DNA of 64,000 nucleotides from Vibrio inusitatus (GCA_024346935.1 AP024879.1:186001-250000); one strand, 5' to 3'; positions 31,863-41,759 are shown, counted from the stretch's first letter. The notes: a model not told the origin generated them from the letters alone. Made by a program: numbers and translations.

Positions 31863-32005
31863 GTCCGTTGACTCAATGAGTAACTGAACAAGCCAGTGTT
31901 TTTCTGCGCTATTTGTGCTGGCCATTTACTGACTGTGATGGGTATAACTTCTACACTTCACTATTCTTACCATAAAATCGGGCAATAGATCGTGAGGTAC
32001 CGCTC

Positions 32006-33511
32006 ATGTACTGTTTATATTCCCCCCAGCAAATTAAACAAAGTGAACCTAAAGCCGCTGAGTTAGCTGGAATTACGCTTTATCAATTGATGGAAAGGGC
32101 TGGTCACGCAGCTTTCGAGCGCTTGCAGTCTATGCTCCCTAACACTGGACGTATTCTGGTGTGTTGTGGTTCTGGGAACAATGGCGGTGATGGTTTTGTG
32201 GTTGCTCGATTAGCTCTAGAGTTTGGTTATGACGTCGACGTGTTTCAGCCATACTATTGTGAATCAAATACCCCAGATTCAGCTCAAGCCAAACATAAAT
32301 GGCTTAGTCAGGGCACCGTAATATCTAGCAGTATCGGCGAATTAGAACACTATGATCTCATTGTTGATGGCCTTTTAGGAACTGGGTTAGAAGGTAATGT
32401 TCGTGACAATCTAGCTAATTTGATAACAAGCCTTAATCAATCGAACCTTCCCATTCTTAGTCTGGATATTCCTTCAGGCTTGCATGCCGACACCGGTAGG
32501 ATCTTGGGTGTCGCGGTTGTCGCGACCGTAACAGTGACTTTTATCGGCAATAAAAGAGGGTTAGTGACAGGCCAATCCAGAGATATCGTTGGTGAACTGT
32601 ATATCGCAGACCTTGGTGTTGAACCTGAGTTTCAAAGTTTAGAAACAGAACTAGCCTACATCTTTGATAAAGAAGAAGCGCGAGCGCGGTTGCCAGAAAG
32701 AAAACATACTTCTCACAAGGTCCATTGCGGTCGAACGTTGTTAGTTGGCGGTCATAAAGGAACCAGTGGCGCTATTATCATGGCTGCGCAGGGGGCTTGC
32801 AGAGTTGGGGCTGGCTTAATTAGTGCAATGACTCATCAAGATACCATTATCCCATTACTCACTCGCCAACCTGAAGTAATGTCGATTTCTGTAGATAATG
32901 AAAGTAATAATGAATTGATTGAAGATGCAATGCACTCGGCAACCGTTATTGCATTAGGACCTGGGTTAGGCACCGATGACTGGTCTAAGAATCTGTTTAA
33001 CCTAAGCATAGGCGAATCAAAATCTAAAGTTATTGATGCAGATGGGCTGAACCTTCTTGCCCAAAGCGCTTCTTGTTACGATTTAAACCGAAGTATTTTA
33101 ACGCCACATCCAGGAGAAGCTGCAAGGTTATTAGACTGTTCAATTCAAGAAGTAGAGCAAGATCGATATGCGGCAATTGAAACGATTCAGTCGAAATATC
33201 AGTGTGTAGTGCTGCTTAAGGGAGCCGGTACATTGATATATGATGGTCAAACGACGTACGTGATCACCGCGGGTAACTCAGGAATGGCAAGCGGGGGAAT
33301 GGGGGATGTATTGACAGGTGTGATTGCCGGATTACTTTCACAGGGTTTAAAACCAATAGACGCAGCATGTCTTGGGGCTTGGTTGCATTCTACTGCAGCG
33401 GATAATATCGCTAGGCAGTCAGGAAAAATTGGGATGCTAGCTACCGACTTGCTACCAGAAATTCATTCTCTTCTAAATCAATGCTCAATAAAAAGTCCAC
33501 TGCCTTTATAA
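32006..33511 (+). CDS. nnr: Bifunctional NAD(P)H-hydrate epimerase/dehydratase
   Basis: 501 residues, a fusion of two repair enzymes. Residues ~1-215 are the epimerase (YjeF_N: GSGNNGGDGFVVAR); ~225-495 are the ADP-dependent dehydratase (GLGTDDW; LTPHPGEAARL; AGNSGMASGGMGDVLTG with the catalytic Asp). Together they restore NAD(P)H damaged by hydration. In many gammaproteobacteria the gene is next to tsaE; here it is followed by convergent ggt. Confidence 0.95.
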   Translation: MYCLYSPQQIKQSEPKAAELAGITLYQLMERAGHAAFERLQSMLPNTGRILVCCGSGNNGGDGFVVARLALEFGYDVDVFQPYYCESNTPDSAQAKHKWLSQGTVISSSIGELEHYDLIVDGLLGTGLEGNVRDNLANLITSLNQSNLPILSLDIPSGLHADTGRILGVAVVATVTVTFIGNKRGLVTGQSRDIVGELYIADLGVEPEFQSLETELAYIFDKEEARARLPERKHTSHKVHCGRTLLVGGHKGTSGAIIMAAQGACRVGAGLISAMTHQDTIIPLLTRQPEVMSISVDNESNNELIEDAMHSATVIALGPGLGTDDWSKNLFNLSIGESKSKVIDADGLNLLAQSASCYDLNRSILTPHPGEAARLLDCSIQEVEQDRYAAIETIQSKYQCVVLLKGAGTLIYDGQTTYVITAGNSGMASGGMGDVLTGVIAGLLSQGLKPIDAACLGAWLHSTAADNIARQSGKIGMLATDLLPEIHSLLNQCSIKSPLPL

Positions 33512-33527
33512 TTTAAAGCAGCGGACT
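33490..33527 (-). terminator. Terminator between nnr and ggt
   Basis: AGTCCACTGC and GCAGCGGACT pair (one wobble) across an AT-rich loop. On the minus strand TTTTTATTG follows, so it mainly serves ggt; it overlaps the last codons of nnr. Confidence 0.65.
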
Positions 33528-33543
33528 AGAACTCAGAGTAAAA

Positions 33544-35280
33544 CTAGTCCCCTAGTGACGTAGAAGCACGCCTACGGTCTGTTGCGCCATAAAGCTTGCC
33601 ATTGTTGATCTCAACCGCATTTAATCCACTGACTACTGGAATGACATGAACCTCATAGCCCATTTCAGTGAATTCAGGAACCAGTATTTCAGCGTAGGTA
33701 CGCTTTTCAACCAGAAGGCCCGTTGGATTATACGGCTTGGTTCGGTCGATTTTGGTTCCATACTGTATGTTAGGTAAATCGATGGCTGACTGAGCTGATA
33801 GATCCCAATCGATCATACCAACGACCGTTTTGAGAACATACCCTGGGATCTGAGAACTGCCGGGGCTACCTACAACAAGTTTTAGGCCACCGCTTGGTTC
33901 CATCACCATTAAGGGTGTTATTGCGGAGCGAGGACGTTTTCCAGCCATAATCGAGTTTTGAACGGCTTTGCCCTCAATCTCTGGTACTGAAGAAAAATTT
34001 GCCATCTGCGCATTGAGCAATACGCCATCCACCATAACCCCTGAACCCATGCCTGTACCAACAGTACTGGTCATAGCAATGGCATTGCCCTCAGCATCGA
34101 CAATGGAAATATGTCCAGTATCTTGGCTCTCAAATCCATCAATGTTTGCTAGATTTTTTTGACTAATGGTCCCAGGCTTTAATTCGTTCTGATTCATAGA
34201 TCCTTGCTTAGGAAGCAGTTTGCCGCGTTCAGCAAGATAGTTTTTATCAAGGAGCTTCTCTACAGGAGCATCGACATAACTAGGGTCTCCCGCGTAGGTA
34301 ATGCGGTCTTCTTTGGCTAATCTCATCGCCTCCGTCATTAGACGCCATGGCTCTGCGTCTGTGTAGTGCATTTCGTTGATTTTATATGGCTCTAGCATTT
34401 CCAACGTTTGCGCGACCAATACTCCCCCGGAGGCTGGATAGCCAAAAGAAACGATGTCATGACCACGATATGTAGATTGAACAATGTCCCGTTCTACCAT
34501 CTGGTAATTATTAAAATCCTTCATGCTGAGTTTGTATTGGTCGTCATCGAGCCTTGCATTGACAGTCTCTACGATGTGCTCGCCCAATGGACCGTTGTAC
34601 ATATAGCTATCACCGTGCTTAGCAATCAGCTTTAGGGTGTTGGCTAATTCTGGGTTAGTCATCATAGAACCAGTAGGCTTGACGTCATCACCAGCCCAAT
34701 ACAGTGCATTGATTTCGGGATCACTTTCTAGACGAGATTGTTCGCGCACCAGAATATCGTAGGTGTAGCTATTCATTGCATACCCATTCTGTGCATAGTC
34801 AATAGCAGGTTCGAGTAATTCCGCCCACTCTAATTTTCCGTGCTCTTGATGTGTAGAGTAGAGTAGTTTCAACGTCCCTGGGATCGCGACAGACCGAGGA
34901 CCTAAGATGTCATTTCGAGGAATAGCCTTACCATCCTCATTCAGAAACATGTCTGGTGTAGCACTTGATGGAGCGGTATCGCGACCGTCATAGGCAATAA
35001 AAGAGTCCTTTGCTTTGTTGTAATATAAAGCAAATGTACCCCCACCAATTCCCGTCATATCCGGCTCAACAACCGACATCACCATTTGCATGGCAACCAT
35101 GGCATCGACGGCATTTCCCCCTTGTTTTAAGATGGAATAACCGGTGCTAGTGACATACTGATTGGTTGCGCTGACCATGAATTGGTCACCTATGGCATCT
35201 GGCGCAGTGGGTAAAGGATAAGGAATAGCTAAGGCTGTAGTGGAGAGGGTAGAAAGTAGAAAAAGAATTCGACGCTGCAT
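33544..35280 (-). CDS. ggt: Gamma-glutamyltransferase
   Basis: 578 residues with a signal peptide (cut after TTALA), periplasmic. It cleaves glutathione and other gamma-glutamyl compounds. The proenzyme self-cleaves before Thr388 (QDTGHISIVD), the N-terminal nucleophile of the small subunit; the GSPGSSQIPGYV oxyanion loop and GGGTFALYY are present. The length and Thr position match E. coli Ggt closely. Confidence 0.95.
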   Translation of the reverse strand: MQRRILFLLSTLSTTALAIPYPLPTAPDAIGDQFMVSATNQYVTSTGYSILKQGGNAVDAMVAMQMVMSVVEPDMTGIGGGTFALYYNKAKDSFIAYDGRDTAPSSATPDMFLNEDGKAIPRNDILGPRSVAIPGTLKLLYSTHQEHGKLEWAELLEPAIDYAQNGYAMNSYTYDILVREQSRLESDPEINALYWAGDDVKPTGSMMTNPELANTLKLIAKHGDSYMYNGPLGEHIVETVNARLDDDQYKLSMKDFNNYQMVERDIVQSTYRGHDIVSFGYPASGGVLVAQTLEMLEPYKINEMHYTDAEPWRLMTEAMRLAKEDRITYAGDPSYVDAPVEKLLDKNYLAERGKLLPKQGSMNQNELKPGTISQKNLANIDGFESQDTGHISIVDAEGNAIAMTSTVGTGMGSGVMVDGVLLNAQMANFSSVPEIEGKAVQNSIMAGKRPRSAITPLMVMEPSGGLKLVVGSPGSSQIPGYVLKTVVGMIDWDLSAQSAIDLPNIQYGTKIDRTKPYNPTGLLVEKRTYAEILVPEFTEMGYEVHVIPVVSGLNAVEINNGKLYGATDRRRASTSLGD

Positions 35281-35800
35281 TAAGACCTCTATAACTATGA
35301 ATATTCAGCATTGCTAATAGTAGACCGAGGTATAGCATTCTGCTTGAATAGTTATGTGAGGAGACTGTAAGAAAGTACCATTTTTATCTTATTTATCAGT
35401 GATATAAATATTTTCAATGAATGGGTTTTAGTTCCATGGAGCAAACTGATAGTTGTTTGCATAATACCAAGCATTGTAAGTCAACCTTGATATTGACCAA
35501 CACTACGATTGAACCATTAACTGCAATAAAATGTTAATAGCTTTGATTTATTCACTGAAAAAACAAGTTTTCTGCAAAAAAACACACTGAAAAGAGCATG
35601 TAAATGGTCGGGAAATGTTGAGATTTGTACCAAGATAGTGAACTGGATCACCAAAGATAGAGGCTGTTAGCGAGGAGAAATTTAATAAGTGGTTAGGTGA
35701 TATTTTTTAAGTTACTGATTTGTAGAACTAAATCAGAAATTGCAAGGCGAGGATTTGCAAGTTTCAAGATAGTAGCACAAAAAAAAACTAAAAATCAGTC
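35281..35800. other. Intergenic region ggt-guaC, 5' part
   Basis: AT-rich and without a convincing gene. It includes a small hairpin CTGATTT/AAATCAG near 35715-35736 and a GCAAG-containing repeat further on. It may hold the start of a small RNA ending at the hairpin 35833-35868. Confidence 0.5.
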
Positions 35801-35828
35801 TTGCGACAAAATTATCTGGCTCTATAAT
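35801..35828 (+). promoter_or_regulatory. Probable sigma-70 promoter of guaC
   Basis: TTGCGA and TATAAT are 16 bases apart. The predicted start is at about 35835, 120 bases before the guaC ATG. Confidence 0.65.
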
Positions 35829-35832
35829 GCTG

Positions 35833-35868
35833 AAAACCGGAGCGTCTGCCAACGCTCCGGTTTTTTTG
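35833..35868 (+). terminator. Perfect terminator-like hairpin upstream of guaC
   Basis: AAAACCGGAGCG pairs with CGCTCCGGTTTT (12 bp, 8-nt loop) and continues into TTTTTTT. It begins almost exactly at the predicted transcript start. It may end transcripts arriving from upstream (a small RNA) or cap the 5' end of guaC mRNA. Confidence 0.8.
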
Positions 35869-35953
35869 TGTCCGAAGAATGGTCAACGCTTCTGCCAAAG
35901 CACGACCTGCATTGTAATTGGCACATCATCTATTGAATCAAGGAAATCCAACA

Positions 35954-36997
35954 ATGCGTATCGAACAAGAACTTAAATTAGGCTTTAAAGATGTACTATT
36001 CCGCCCTAAGCGTTCTACTCTAAAAAGTCGCTCTCAAGTAAATTTAACCCGCGATTTTACATTCAAGCATAGTGGTCGTCAATGGTCTGGTGTTCCTGTT
36101 ATTGCAGCAAACATGGACTCTGTTGCAACCTTCGAAATGGCTGCAGCTCTAGCTGAACACGATGTAATGACAGCTGTTCACAAACACTACACTGTTGAGC
36201 AGTGGGCTGAGTTCGTGCAAAACGCAGATGCTAAAACGCTAAATAACGTGTTTGTATCCACTGGTACTTCTGAAGCTGACTTCGAAAAAACTAAGCAGAT
36301 TATGGCTCTTTCTGAAGATCTTATTTTCATCTGTGTTGATATCGCCAATGGTTATTCAGAGCACCTAGTTGAGTACGTTCAAAAAGTGCGTGCCCAGTTC
36401 CCTAACAAAGTTATCTCTGCTGGTAACGTTGTAACAGGTGATATGTGTGAAGAGCTAATTCTAGCGGGTGCAGATATCGTTAAAGTGGGTATCGGCCCTG
36501 GTTCTGTATGTACTACTCGCGTTAAAACAGGCGTAGGTTACCCACAACTATCTGCAATTATCGAGTGTGGTGATGCAGCGCACGGCTTAGGTGGCATGAT
36601 CATCGGTGATGGTGGCTGTTCATGTGCTGGTGACGTATCTAAAGCATTTGGCGGCGGCGCTGACTTCGTTATGCTTGGCGGCATGCTAGCAGGTCACACT
36701 GAGTCTGGCGGCGAAGTTGTTGAGCAAGACGGCAAACAGTTTATGAAGTTCTACGGCATGTCTTCAGAATCAGCGATGGCGAAGCACTCTGGTGGTGTTG
36801 CAAAATACCGCGCAGCGGAAGGAAAAACCGTACTATTGCCATACCGTGGCACCGTTCATAACACCATCTCAGACATCCTAGGTGGCGTACGCTCAACCTG
36901 TACATACGTAGGCGCAGCAAAGCTTAAAGAGCTAACTAAGCGTACAACGTTCATCCGCGTACAAGAGCAAGAGAACAACGTGTTCGGTAAAGAGTAA
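35954..36997 (+). CDS. guaC: GMP reductase
   Basis: 347 residues from ATG 35954, with AAGGAAAT upstream; an upstream frame starting at 35918 adds non-conserved residues. The protein starts [20 protein letters not shown] like E. coli GuaC and has the catalytic cysteine loop ([11 protein letters not shown]) and [10 protein letters not shown]. It reduces GMP to IMP with NADPH in purine salvage. It is the last clearly core gene before the island. Confidence 0.97.
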   Translation: MRIEQELKLGFKDVLFRPKRSTLKSRSQVNLTRDFTFKHSGRQWSGVPVIAANMDSVATFEMAAALAEHDVMTAVHKHYTVEQWAEFVQNADAKTLNNVFVSTGTSEADFEKTKQIMALSEDLIFICVDIANGYSEHLVEYVQKVRAQFPNKVISAGNVVTGDMCEELILAGADIVKVGIGPGSVCTTRVKTGVGYPQLSAIIECGDAAHGLGGMIIGDGGCSCAGDVSKAFGGGADFVMLGGMLAGHTESGGEVVEQDGKQFMKFYGMSSESAMAKHSGGVAKYRAAEGKTVLLPYRGTVHNTISDILGGVRSTCTYVGAAKLKELTKRTTFIRVQEQENNVFGKE

Positions 36998-37025
36998 CTC
37001 CGAGATACTTCGGAAATAACGAATT

Positions 37026-37056
37026 AAAAAGAGCCGCTTTAGCGGCTCTTTTTTTG
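37026..37056 (+). terminator. guaC terminator
   Basis: AAAGAGCCGC TTTA GCGGCTCTTTTTTT: 8-bp GC-rich stem, 4-nt loop and T-run directly after guaC. Confidence 0.92.
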
Positions 37057-37069
37057 TCGAAAATCGATG

Positions 37070-37110
37070 AGTGTCGGCAAAGTGTCGGCAGTGAAGTGGA
37101 AGTGTCGACG
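37070..37110. repeat. AGTGTCG direct repeats at the island edge
   Basis: AGTGTCGGC occurs at 37070 and 37081 and AGTGTCGAC at 37101, between the guaC terminator and the integrase stop. They could be integrase arm-type sites or part of attL. Confidence 0.4.
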
Positions 37111-37111
37111 A

Positions 37112-38173
37112 TTAGAAGTTCGATAGAGGGTTAAAAGTAATGGCTTCTGTTAAATGATCAGGAGCAAAATGTGCGTAGCGCATGGTCATCGTTATGTCAG
37201 AATGACCAAGGATATCTCTGAGAACTAAAATGTTACCACCGTTCATCATAAAGTGACTTGCAAATGTATGTCTCAATACATGTGTTGCTTGTCCTTTCGG
37301 GAGACCAAGAGCTAGCTTGTTTAGAATGTAACGAAAAGAGTGATAACAATCTTCTTCAAACAAACGCGCTGATGTTCCTTCACTTATCAGTTGATAGACC
37401 TCTTCGGAGATAGGGATGGAGCGGTTTTTTTTACTTTTGTTTTTAATGAAACTAACCATGAAGGTTTTTTTTCCAGATTTTTTATCCACAGAGACTTTTA
37501 ATTGAGAGCGCTCTAACTTTGCTGCTTCGTTCCATCGAGCACCGGTTGACAAGCATAGGACCACAATCTTATACATGTTTGTTAGCTTGTGTGCTTTTAC
37601 ATGTTCAAGTAACTCTGTTAATTGGTCGTTGGTGAGATAACCCATCTCGGTTTCGTGTTCTTTCAAGGGCTTAATCTTGCCTAAAGGGTTTGGTCCTTTC
37701 CATTCTTCAAGCTCAATCAATTTATTGAATATCCCTTTGAATCGACGCAGTTCAGAGTTCAGCGTAGAAACGCAAGGTGCACCTTTATTCCAACGCTCAT
37801 CGGTAAAAATGATGTCGCCACGCAGACGCTGTCCGCGAAATTCACCAAATGTTTTAGCATTAAAGGTACTTGCAGTGGGGTTTCCCATGGCATGCGCCAT
37901 CTTAATCATTTTGCTGTAAATCGGCCCCTCATTCGCGAGTGTCGAACCATACAAACTGTGCCATATTTGAACAATTTCAACGAGTTTACGGCGTTCACCT
38001 TTATCATCGAGCGAGGGTTTCTCATTGGCTTGCTTAAGTAAGTACTTTTCATGTTGAACAGCCTCACCTTTGGTTGCAAAATGTTTTCGTACTCGATTCT
38101 TATCTCGCCCATTAGGATATGCATCTAGAAGCCATGGCTTCTGCTTGTTATTTCCGACTTTTTTTATGGTCAT
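37112..38173 (-). CDS. Tyrosine integrase, P2/K139 phage type
   Basis: 353 residues. It has an N-terminal arm-binding part (YPNGRDKNRVRKHFATKGEA), a SAM-like core-binding domain and a catalytic domain with Arg (STGARWNEAAKL), HVLRHTFASHF (His-x-x-Arg), GHSDI (His) and the Tyr nucleophile (TMTMRYAHF). This is the integrase type of P2-like temperate phages and islands in Vibrio. It points toward guaC, with its stop only ~55 bases from the guaC terminator, as expected for an integrase next to its att site. No other phage genes follow. Confidence 0.92.
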   Translation of the reverse strand: MTIKKVGNNKQKPWLLDAYPNGRDKNRVRKHFATKGEAVQHEKYLLKQANEKPSLDDKGERRKLVEIVQIWHSLYGSTLANEGPIYSKMIKMAHAMGNPTASTFNAKTFGEFRGQRLRGDIIFTDERWNKGAPCVSTLNSELRRFKGIFNKLIELEEWKGPNPLGKIKPLKEHETEMGYLTNDQLTELLEHVKAHKLTNMYKIVVLCLSTGARWNEAAKLERSQLKVSVDKKSGKKTFMVSFIKNKSKKNRSIPISEEVYQLISEGTSARLFEEDCYHSFRYILNKLALGLPKGQATHVLRHTFASHFMMNGGNILVLRDILGHSDITMTMRYAHFAPDHLTEAITFNPLSNF

Positions 38174-38285
38174 AATTTATATCTATTAATGTTTGAAGGT
38201 AGGGATTTTGTATGTTGGCTAGAGCTTCTCTGATTGCTTTAAATACTGGTGTCATTTCAGAATGAGAACTCTAGCCACCAATGCC

Positions 38286-38522
38286 TTATAAGATGGCTGT
38301 TTGATTGCTACCCAGCTTTTCTAGTGCCTCTCTAGCGGCAAGTTCCCTCATTGCCACCATATTAACCAGAGGCTTCTCGCCTGGACGATCTTTAGTCTTG
38401 ATGATAATCAGTCCACGACGCGCATAATCTTTGACAGTGTTTACGGGAATGCCTGTAAGCCTGCTGTATTCCTCAAAGGTTACAAATGGGACTGATGTAG
38501 TGATTAAATGGCTTAGCATCAT
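38286..38522 (-). CDS. Cox/AlpA-like HTH regulator (excisionase candidate)
   Basis: 78 residues with a MerR/Cox-type winged HTH: VTFEEYSRLTGIPVNTVKDYARRG followed by a GEKPLVNMVAM wing. Such phage proteins act as excisionase and early regulator. It lies 112 bases upstream of the integrase on the same strand. The first of two adjacent ATGs was taken. Confidence 0.8.
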   Translation of the reverse strand: MMLSHLITTSVPFVTFEEYSRLTGIPVNTVKDYARRGLIIIKTKDRPGEKPLVNMVAMRELAAREALEKLGSNQTAIL

Positions 38523-39152
38523 AGATTCCTTTTTTGTTTATTCTTCATTTGTTACAGAGTACTCCAGAATACTTTTAGCGAAAGTCACCAAGCTTGTGAG
38601 CAAGTAGTCTTTAGTGACGGGATAATCAGCTACTATATGTGCCAATCACGTTTATTGATCTTGGTATATATAGTATTTACTGCTGATTCAGCACATCGTG
38701 TGTGCAGGGGGAATTGAATCATGATTGGGAACATGAATGATTTTTTGTGTCAAATCTTGAGAGTCGTTTCTCAAATATTCCTGTTTTAGCCGTTAGGAAA
38801 AGTGATTCTGGTTAGCTACAAGGCAAATACGGGTTGCTGGAAATGCATCAAGGTCGAGTGGCTATGGGGAGTATTGCGCAGATAGTTTATTGCCTTAGGG
38901 TAGGTTGAAATTTGGAACAAAGGGTTTTTCTAAGCGATGCAATTTTATAGTGTGATGTTTAATTTGTCTTAGTGCTTTTCTAATTGCTCTTATCATTAAA
39001 CCGAAATAAAACATGACACTTTTTTCCTGCCACACCAAAACACCTACAACGAAGTAGGTGCAAGCTGAATTATTCAGTTTGAGTTGCGCGAAGTTAGCCT
39101 TCCCCGTCACTCTACACTCTATTTGGAATCAAGATGCTTTGGATAGAGATAT

Positions 39153-39445
39153 GTGCGCCACCGCCGAATCAAGGTAACCCCTATGGTGGAAGTAAAGGTC
39201 AGTAGCTAAATGACGTAATACGTTGCCTCACTATATCTGCTAGGTGAGGATTAGCAGCCAATGAGAATAACTACTGATTGTGTGACTGGGGTAGGGGCGA
39301 AAGCTTTACACACAGCGCAGGGCAGACCGAAATGCTAGTAGGAAAAAAGCAACGGATTGTGACCAAGTTCGTGCCTAAGTCATAAGAGAAGTACTTATGA
39401 TTGGGTAGGGGAAGGCGCAGCCGAAATACAAAAATACATACCTAT
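39153..39445 (+). mobile_element. Possible 5' fragment of a group II intron RNA
   Basis: The segment begins GTGCG, the 5' consensus of bacterial group II introns, soon closes a CCACC/GGTGG helix (39158-39189), and is purine-rich with several short helices and a GGGGCGAAAGC loop, all in a non-coding stretch. No reverse transcriptase and no domain V are visible, so at most the 5' part of domain I remains. Similarity was judged by eye only. Confidence 0.3.
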
Positions 39446-39596
39446 ATTGCAAATTAAACCAGGCTGAGACTAATGTTTTAGTCAGTCAAATATCGTAGTG
39501 GACTCTGAATTGCCTAGAAAGGATGTTGCGCCGGTTAGAATCAGTAGCTCTGGGATATAAGCGCCTTAGTTTATTGCTCTAAAACGTTTATGCCCC

Positions 39597-39705
39597 ATTA
39601 TGTTTTACGCTGACTTTCCTGAGTCATATCGGGCTTGTCGTCTGACATACTTCTCTTTGTGGCACAAACTCTAGCTATGAGGCCAAATCTGTTAATCCAC
39701 TACAG
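39597..39705 (+). repeat. Island direct repeat, copy A
   Basis: About 107 bp, roughly 80% identical by eye to 43615-43720 in the same orientation, with common blocks TTATGTTTTAC, CTAGCTATG/TTAGCTATG and CCAAATCTGTTAATCCA. The copies bracket a 4-kb block of orphan genes. Confidence 0.7.
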
Positions 39706-40100
39706 CTGATAATTCATGGTAGTACTGCTTGTTTCTTTGGCGAGAAGAGCATACCACTTTCGGCAGTTGGCTTCCTCTTCTACACCTCTCCATGAATGTC
39801 GCAGTTATTATCTGAAATCGGGAATCTTTAGTGTAGTATTTCTAGTTGCTTGTTTTGCAGGGAATATTAGACGTGAGAAGATAGTGATAATGCCCGTATT
39901 TAGATCAGGTTGTAATCTCCGAAATTAACTAAATTAAATTAGCAATAATGCCGGACAATAAGCGCACGCACATTGGAATATTGCATATTCCAAATCTATG
40001 ATAGTAATATGCAATAATTGTACAGAGTGACTGCAATTATAGGTAAAGTTAATTGTGCATACCTAAAGGCGTATGAGTCTAATAATAATGTATCATTAAA

Positions 40101-40122
40101 AAACCAATAATATTATTGGTTT
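40101..40122. promoter_or_regulatory. Perfect 22-bp palindrome
   Basis: Starts AAACCAATAA and is fully self-complementary, 27 bases before the GTG of the next gene. It may be an operator, or a terminator for transcripts from the left (TTAATTTT follows). Confidence 0.5.
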
Positions 40123-40148
40123 AATTTTCTTTATAGGTATAACAATCG

Positions 40149-40871
40149 GTGTTTAAAAGAATAGCAAAAGAAAAAACAAAGATAGTAATTGTTTCTTTAT
40201 TAATAAATATAAGCTCATCATATGCTAAAGAAAATAATTTTTATCATTTATCAGATTCTGTACCAGAAAATCATAAAATATCCAAGGTTATTCTTGGTGA
40301 TTTAACTAATGATGGGCGTGACGAGCACATCCTATTAATTAAAGGGACTTTAAAAGAAAAACTAATAAAAAATGGTTCTGGCAAAGTTGTAGATAGAAAT
40401 AGGCGAGGGATGATAGTCCTTACAGATGAATTAGGGAGTTACTCTGTTCTAACTAGCAATCTAGATTGTTTTGAATCTGAAAATGAAGACGGCGGATTTT
40501 ATTTCCCTCCAGAAATGGAAATTAACATTAAGGGTGGTAATCTTTATGTTAAATACTTTCACGGTAGATATGGTTCTTGGGAGTACAACTTTCGTTATAA
40601 TAAAAATGATTTAGAATTAATTGGTTTTGAAAATACTGAGTATAGAAATGCGATATTATCGCTAAATCAAAGTGTTAATTTTATAACAAAAAAAATGCAA
40701 ACATTACGTTTGGATGAAAGTCAGTTTGATATTTTCGATTATAATGAAAAGCCAACAGATGATATGTACTTAGAGAAATGGGAAAAGCTATCTGCTGACA
40801 ATATGATTAGGTTTAGTGAGATTTCATCATTAACTAGCAGAGTTGATGTTTTAAATGCAATCAACAAGTAA
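40149..40871 (+). CDS. Orphan exported protein, 240 aa
   Basis: 240 residues, GTG start. A signal peptide (cut near SSSYA) is followed by one DxTNDGRDEH segment resembling an FG-GAP/calcium-binding loop (LGDLTNDGRDEHILL), then a beta-rich middle and helical tail. Strongly AT-rich codon use sets it apart from the left part of the window, suggesting transfer. No family recognised. Confidence 0.65.
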   Translation: MFKRIAKEKTKIVIVSLLINISSSYAKENNFYHLSDSVPENHKISKVILGDLTNDGRDEHILLIKGTLKEKLIKNGSGKVVDRNRRGMIVLTDELGSYSVLTSNLDCFESENEDGGFYFPPEMEINIKGGNLYVKYFHGRYGSWEYNFRYNKNDLELIGFENTEYRNAILSLNQSVNFITKKMQTLRLDESQFDIFDYNEKPTDDMYLEKWEKLSADNMIRFSEISSLTSRVDVLNAINK

Positions 40872-40969
40872 AACTTACACCTATAAAACAATAAATAAAA
40901 ATTAGTATGTAAGTTAATTTCTAGATAGTTAATCAGGTAATACCGTGAAAAGAATAAGAGAGCATAATT

Positions 40970-41677
40970 GTGATTAAAATTATTAAGAATAATCTATATA
41001 AATCGAAAGCCGCTGTGATTATCCAGAAACAGTTTGAAGCGCAGATTAACCTTGGTTGTGACACTGGATTGTATGGTGTAGAACCTTCGAATGCAGCAAC
41101 GAAAATTGTACAAGAAGCATGGAATAGCAACGAGTTAATGCTATCAGGAGCTTTTGGAACAAGGCCGCATCAGTTAATGATTGCAATGTTTGCTCTTTCT
41201 TTTTTCGTAGCAAAACGCTATGAGCGGGACGGCGATGCGGTAAATAGTGATCGTTTATTACTCACGTGTACCAATTTCATTGGGGTAATTTCTGATGAGA
41301 TCTTATTTAATGGGCGTTTGTATGGCTTTGGTGTTACAGATGATGTAGTGCGAGAAAGAGCGATCGCACTAATTACCCCTTTCGTCAAAGCAACTAATTC
41401 AAGACCATTGGCTAATGAAATTTCAGAAGCTACTCCGTTACCACATAGCACTATAGATTGGGATATGTGGTATTTTATGTATGTTGAAGCAGCCATAAAA
41501 GGATCGGATGAGGCTGGAGGAAGAGGGCTTTCTATAAATTCTGACGGGTTGTGTCTAATTGACCTTATGGATCATGAGCCTTTGAAAAATGCTTGGACCA
41601 ATAAAATAGATGCAGTCGAACTTGGTTATCAATTCGGCATTACCTTTAATATAAGCCAGTTCTCTGAGAATCTTTGA
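40970..41677 (+). CDS. Orphan hypothetical protein, 235 aa
   Basis: 235 residues, GTG start at 40970, soluble and mostly helical, no signal peptide. A central segment (MLSGAFGTRPHQLMIAMFALSFF) is hydrophobic but short for a membrane helix. It lies 98 bases after the preceding orphan gene and before the IS remnant. Not recognised; a defence or toxin role is possible from location only. Confidence 0.6.
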   Translation: MIKIIKNNLYKSKAAVIIQKQFEAQINLGCDTGLYGVEPSNAATKIVQEAWNSNELMLSGAFGTRPHQLMIAMFALSFFVAKRYERDGDAVNSDRLLLTCTNFIGVISDEILFNGRLYGFGVTDDVVRERAIALITPFVKATNSRPLANEISEATPLPHSTIDWDMWYFMYVEAAIKGSDEAGGRGLSINSDGLCLIDLMDHEPLKNAWTNKIDAVELGYQFGITFNISQFSENL

Positions 41678-41759
41678 ATAGATAATCTCTGCTTCTGTAA
41701 AATGGCTTGGTTGATCAAATCAGTCTGAAAACAGATCTATCTCCTAAGGCATCTTTTCT

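Larger units (their letters stand above)
38523..40148. other. Gene-poor island segment, 1.6 kb
   Basis: No convincing coding frame. It contains a CACCTAC/GTAGGTG hairpin near 39048-39070, a possible group II intron fragment from 39153, one copy of the 107-bp island repeat (39597-39705) and a perfect 22-bp palindrome at 40101-40122. The composition changes from moderate to strongly AT-rich after 39.9 kb. Confidence 0.7.

Noticed and set aside
35697..35936. 79-codon frame upstream of guaC
   Set aside because: It reads through the guaC promoter and the terminator-like hairpin; composition looks non-coding.
37112..38522. Complete prophage
   Set aside because: Only integrase and a Cox-like gene are present; no replication, capsid, tail or lysis genes follow.
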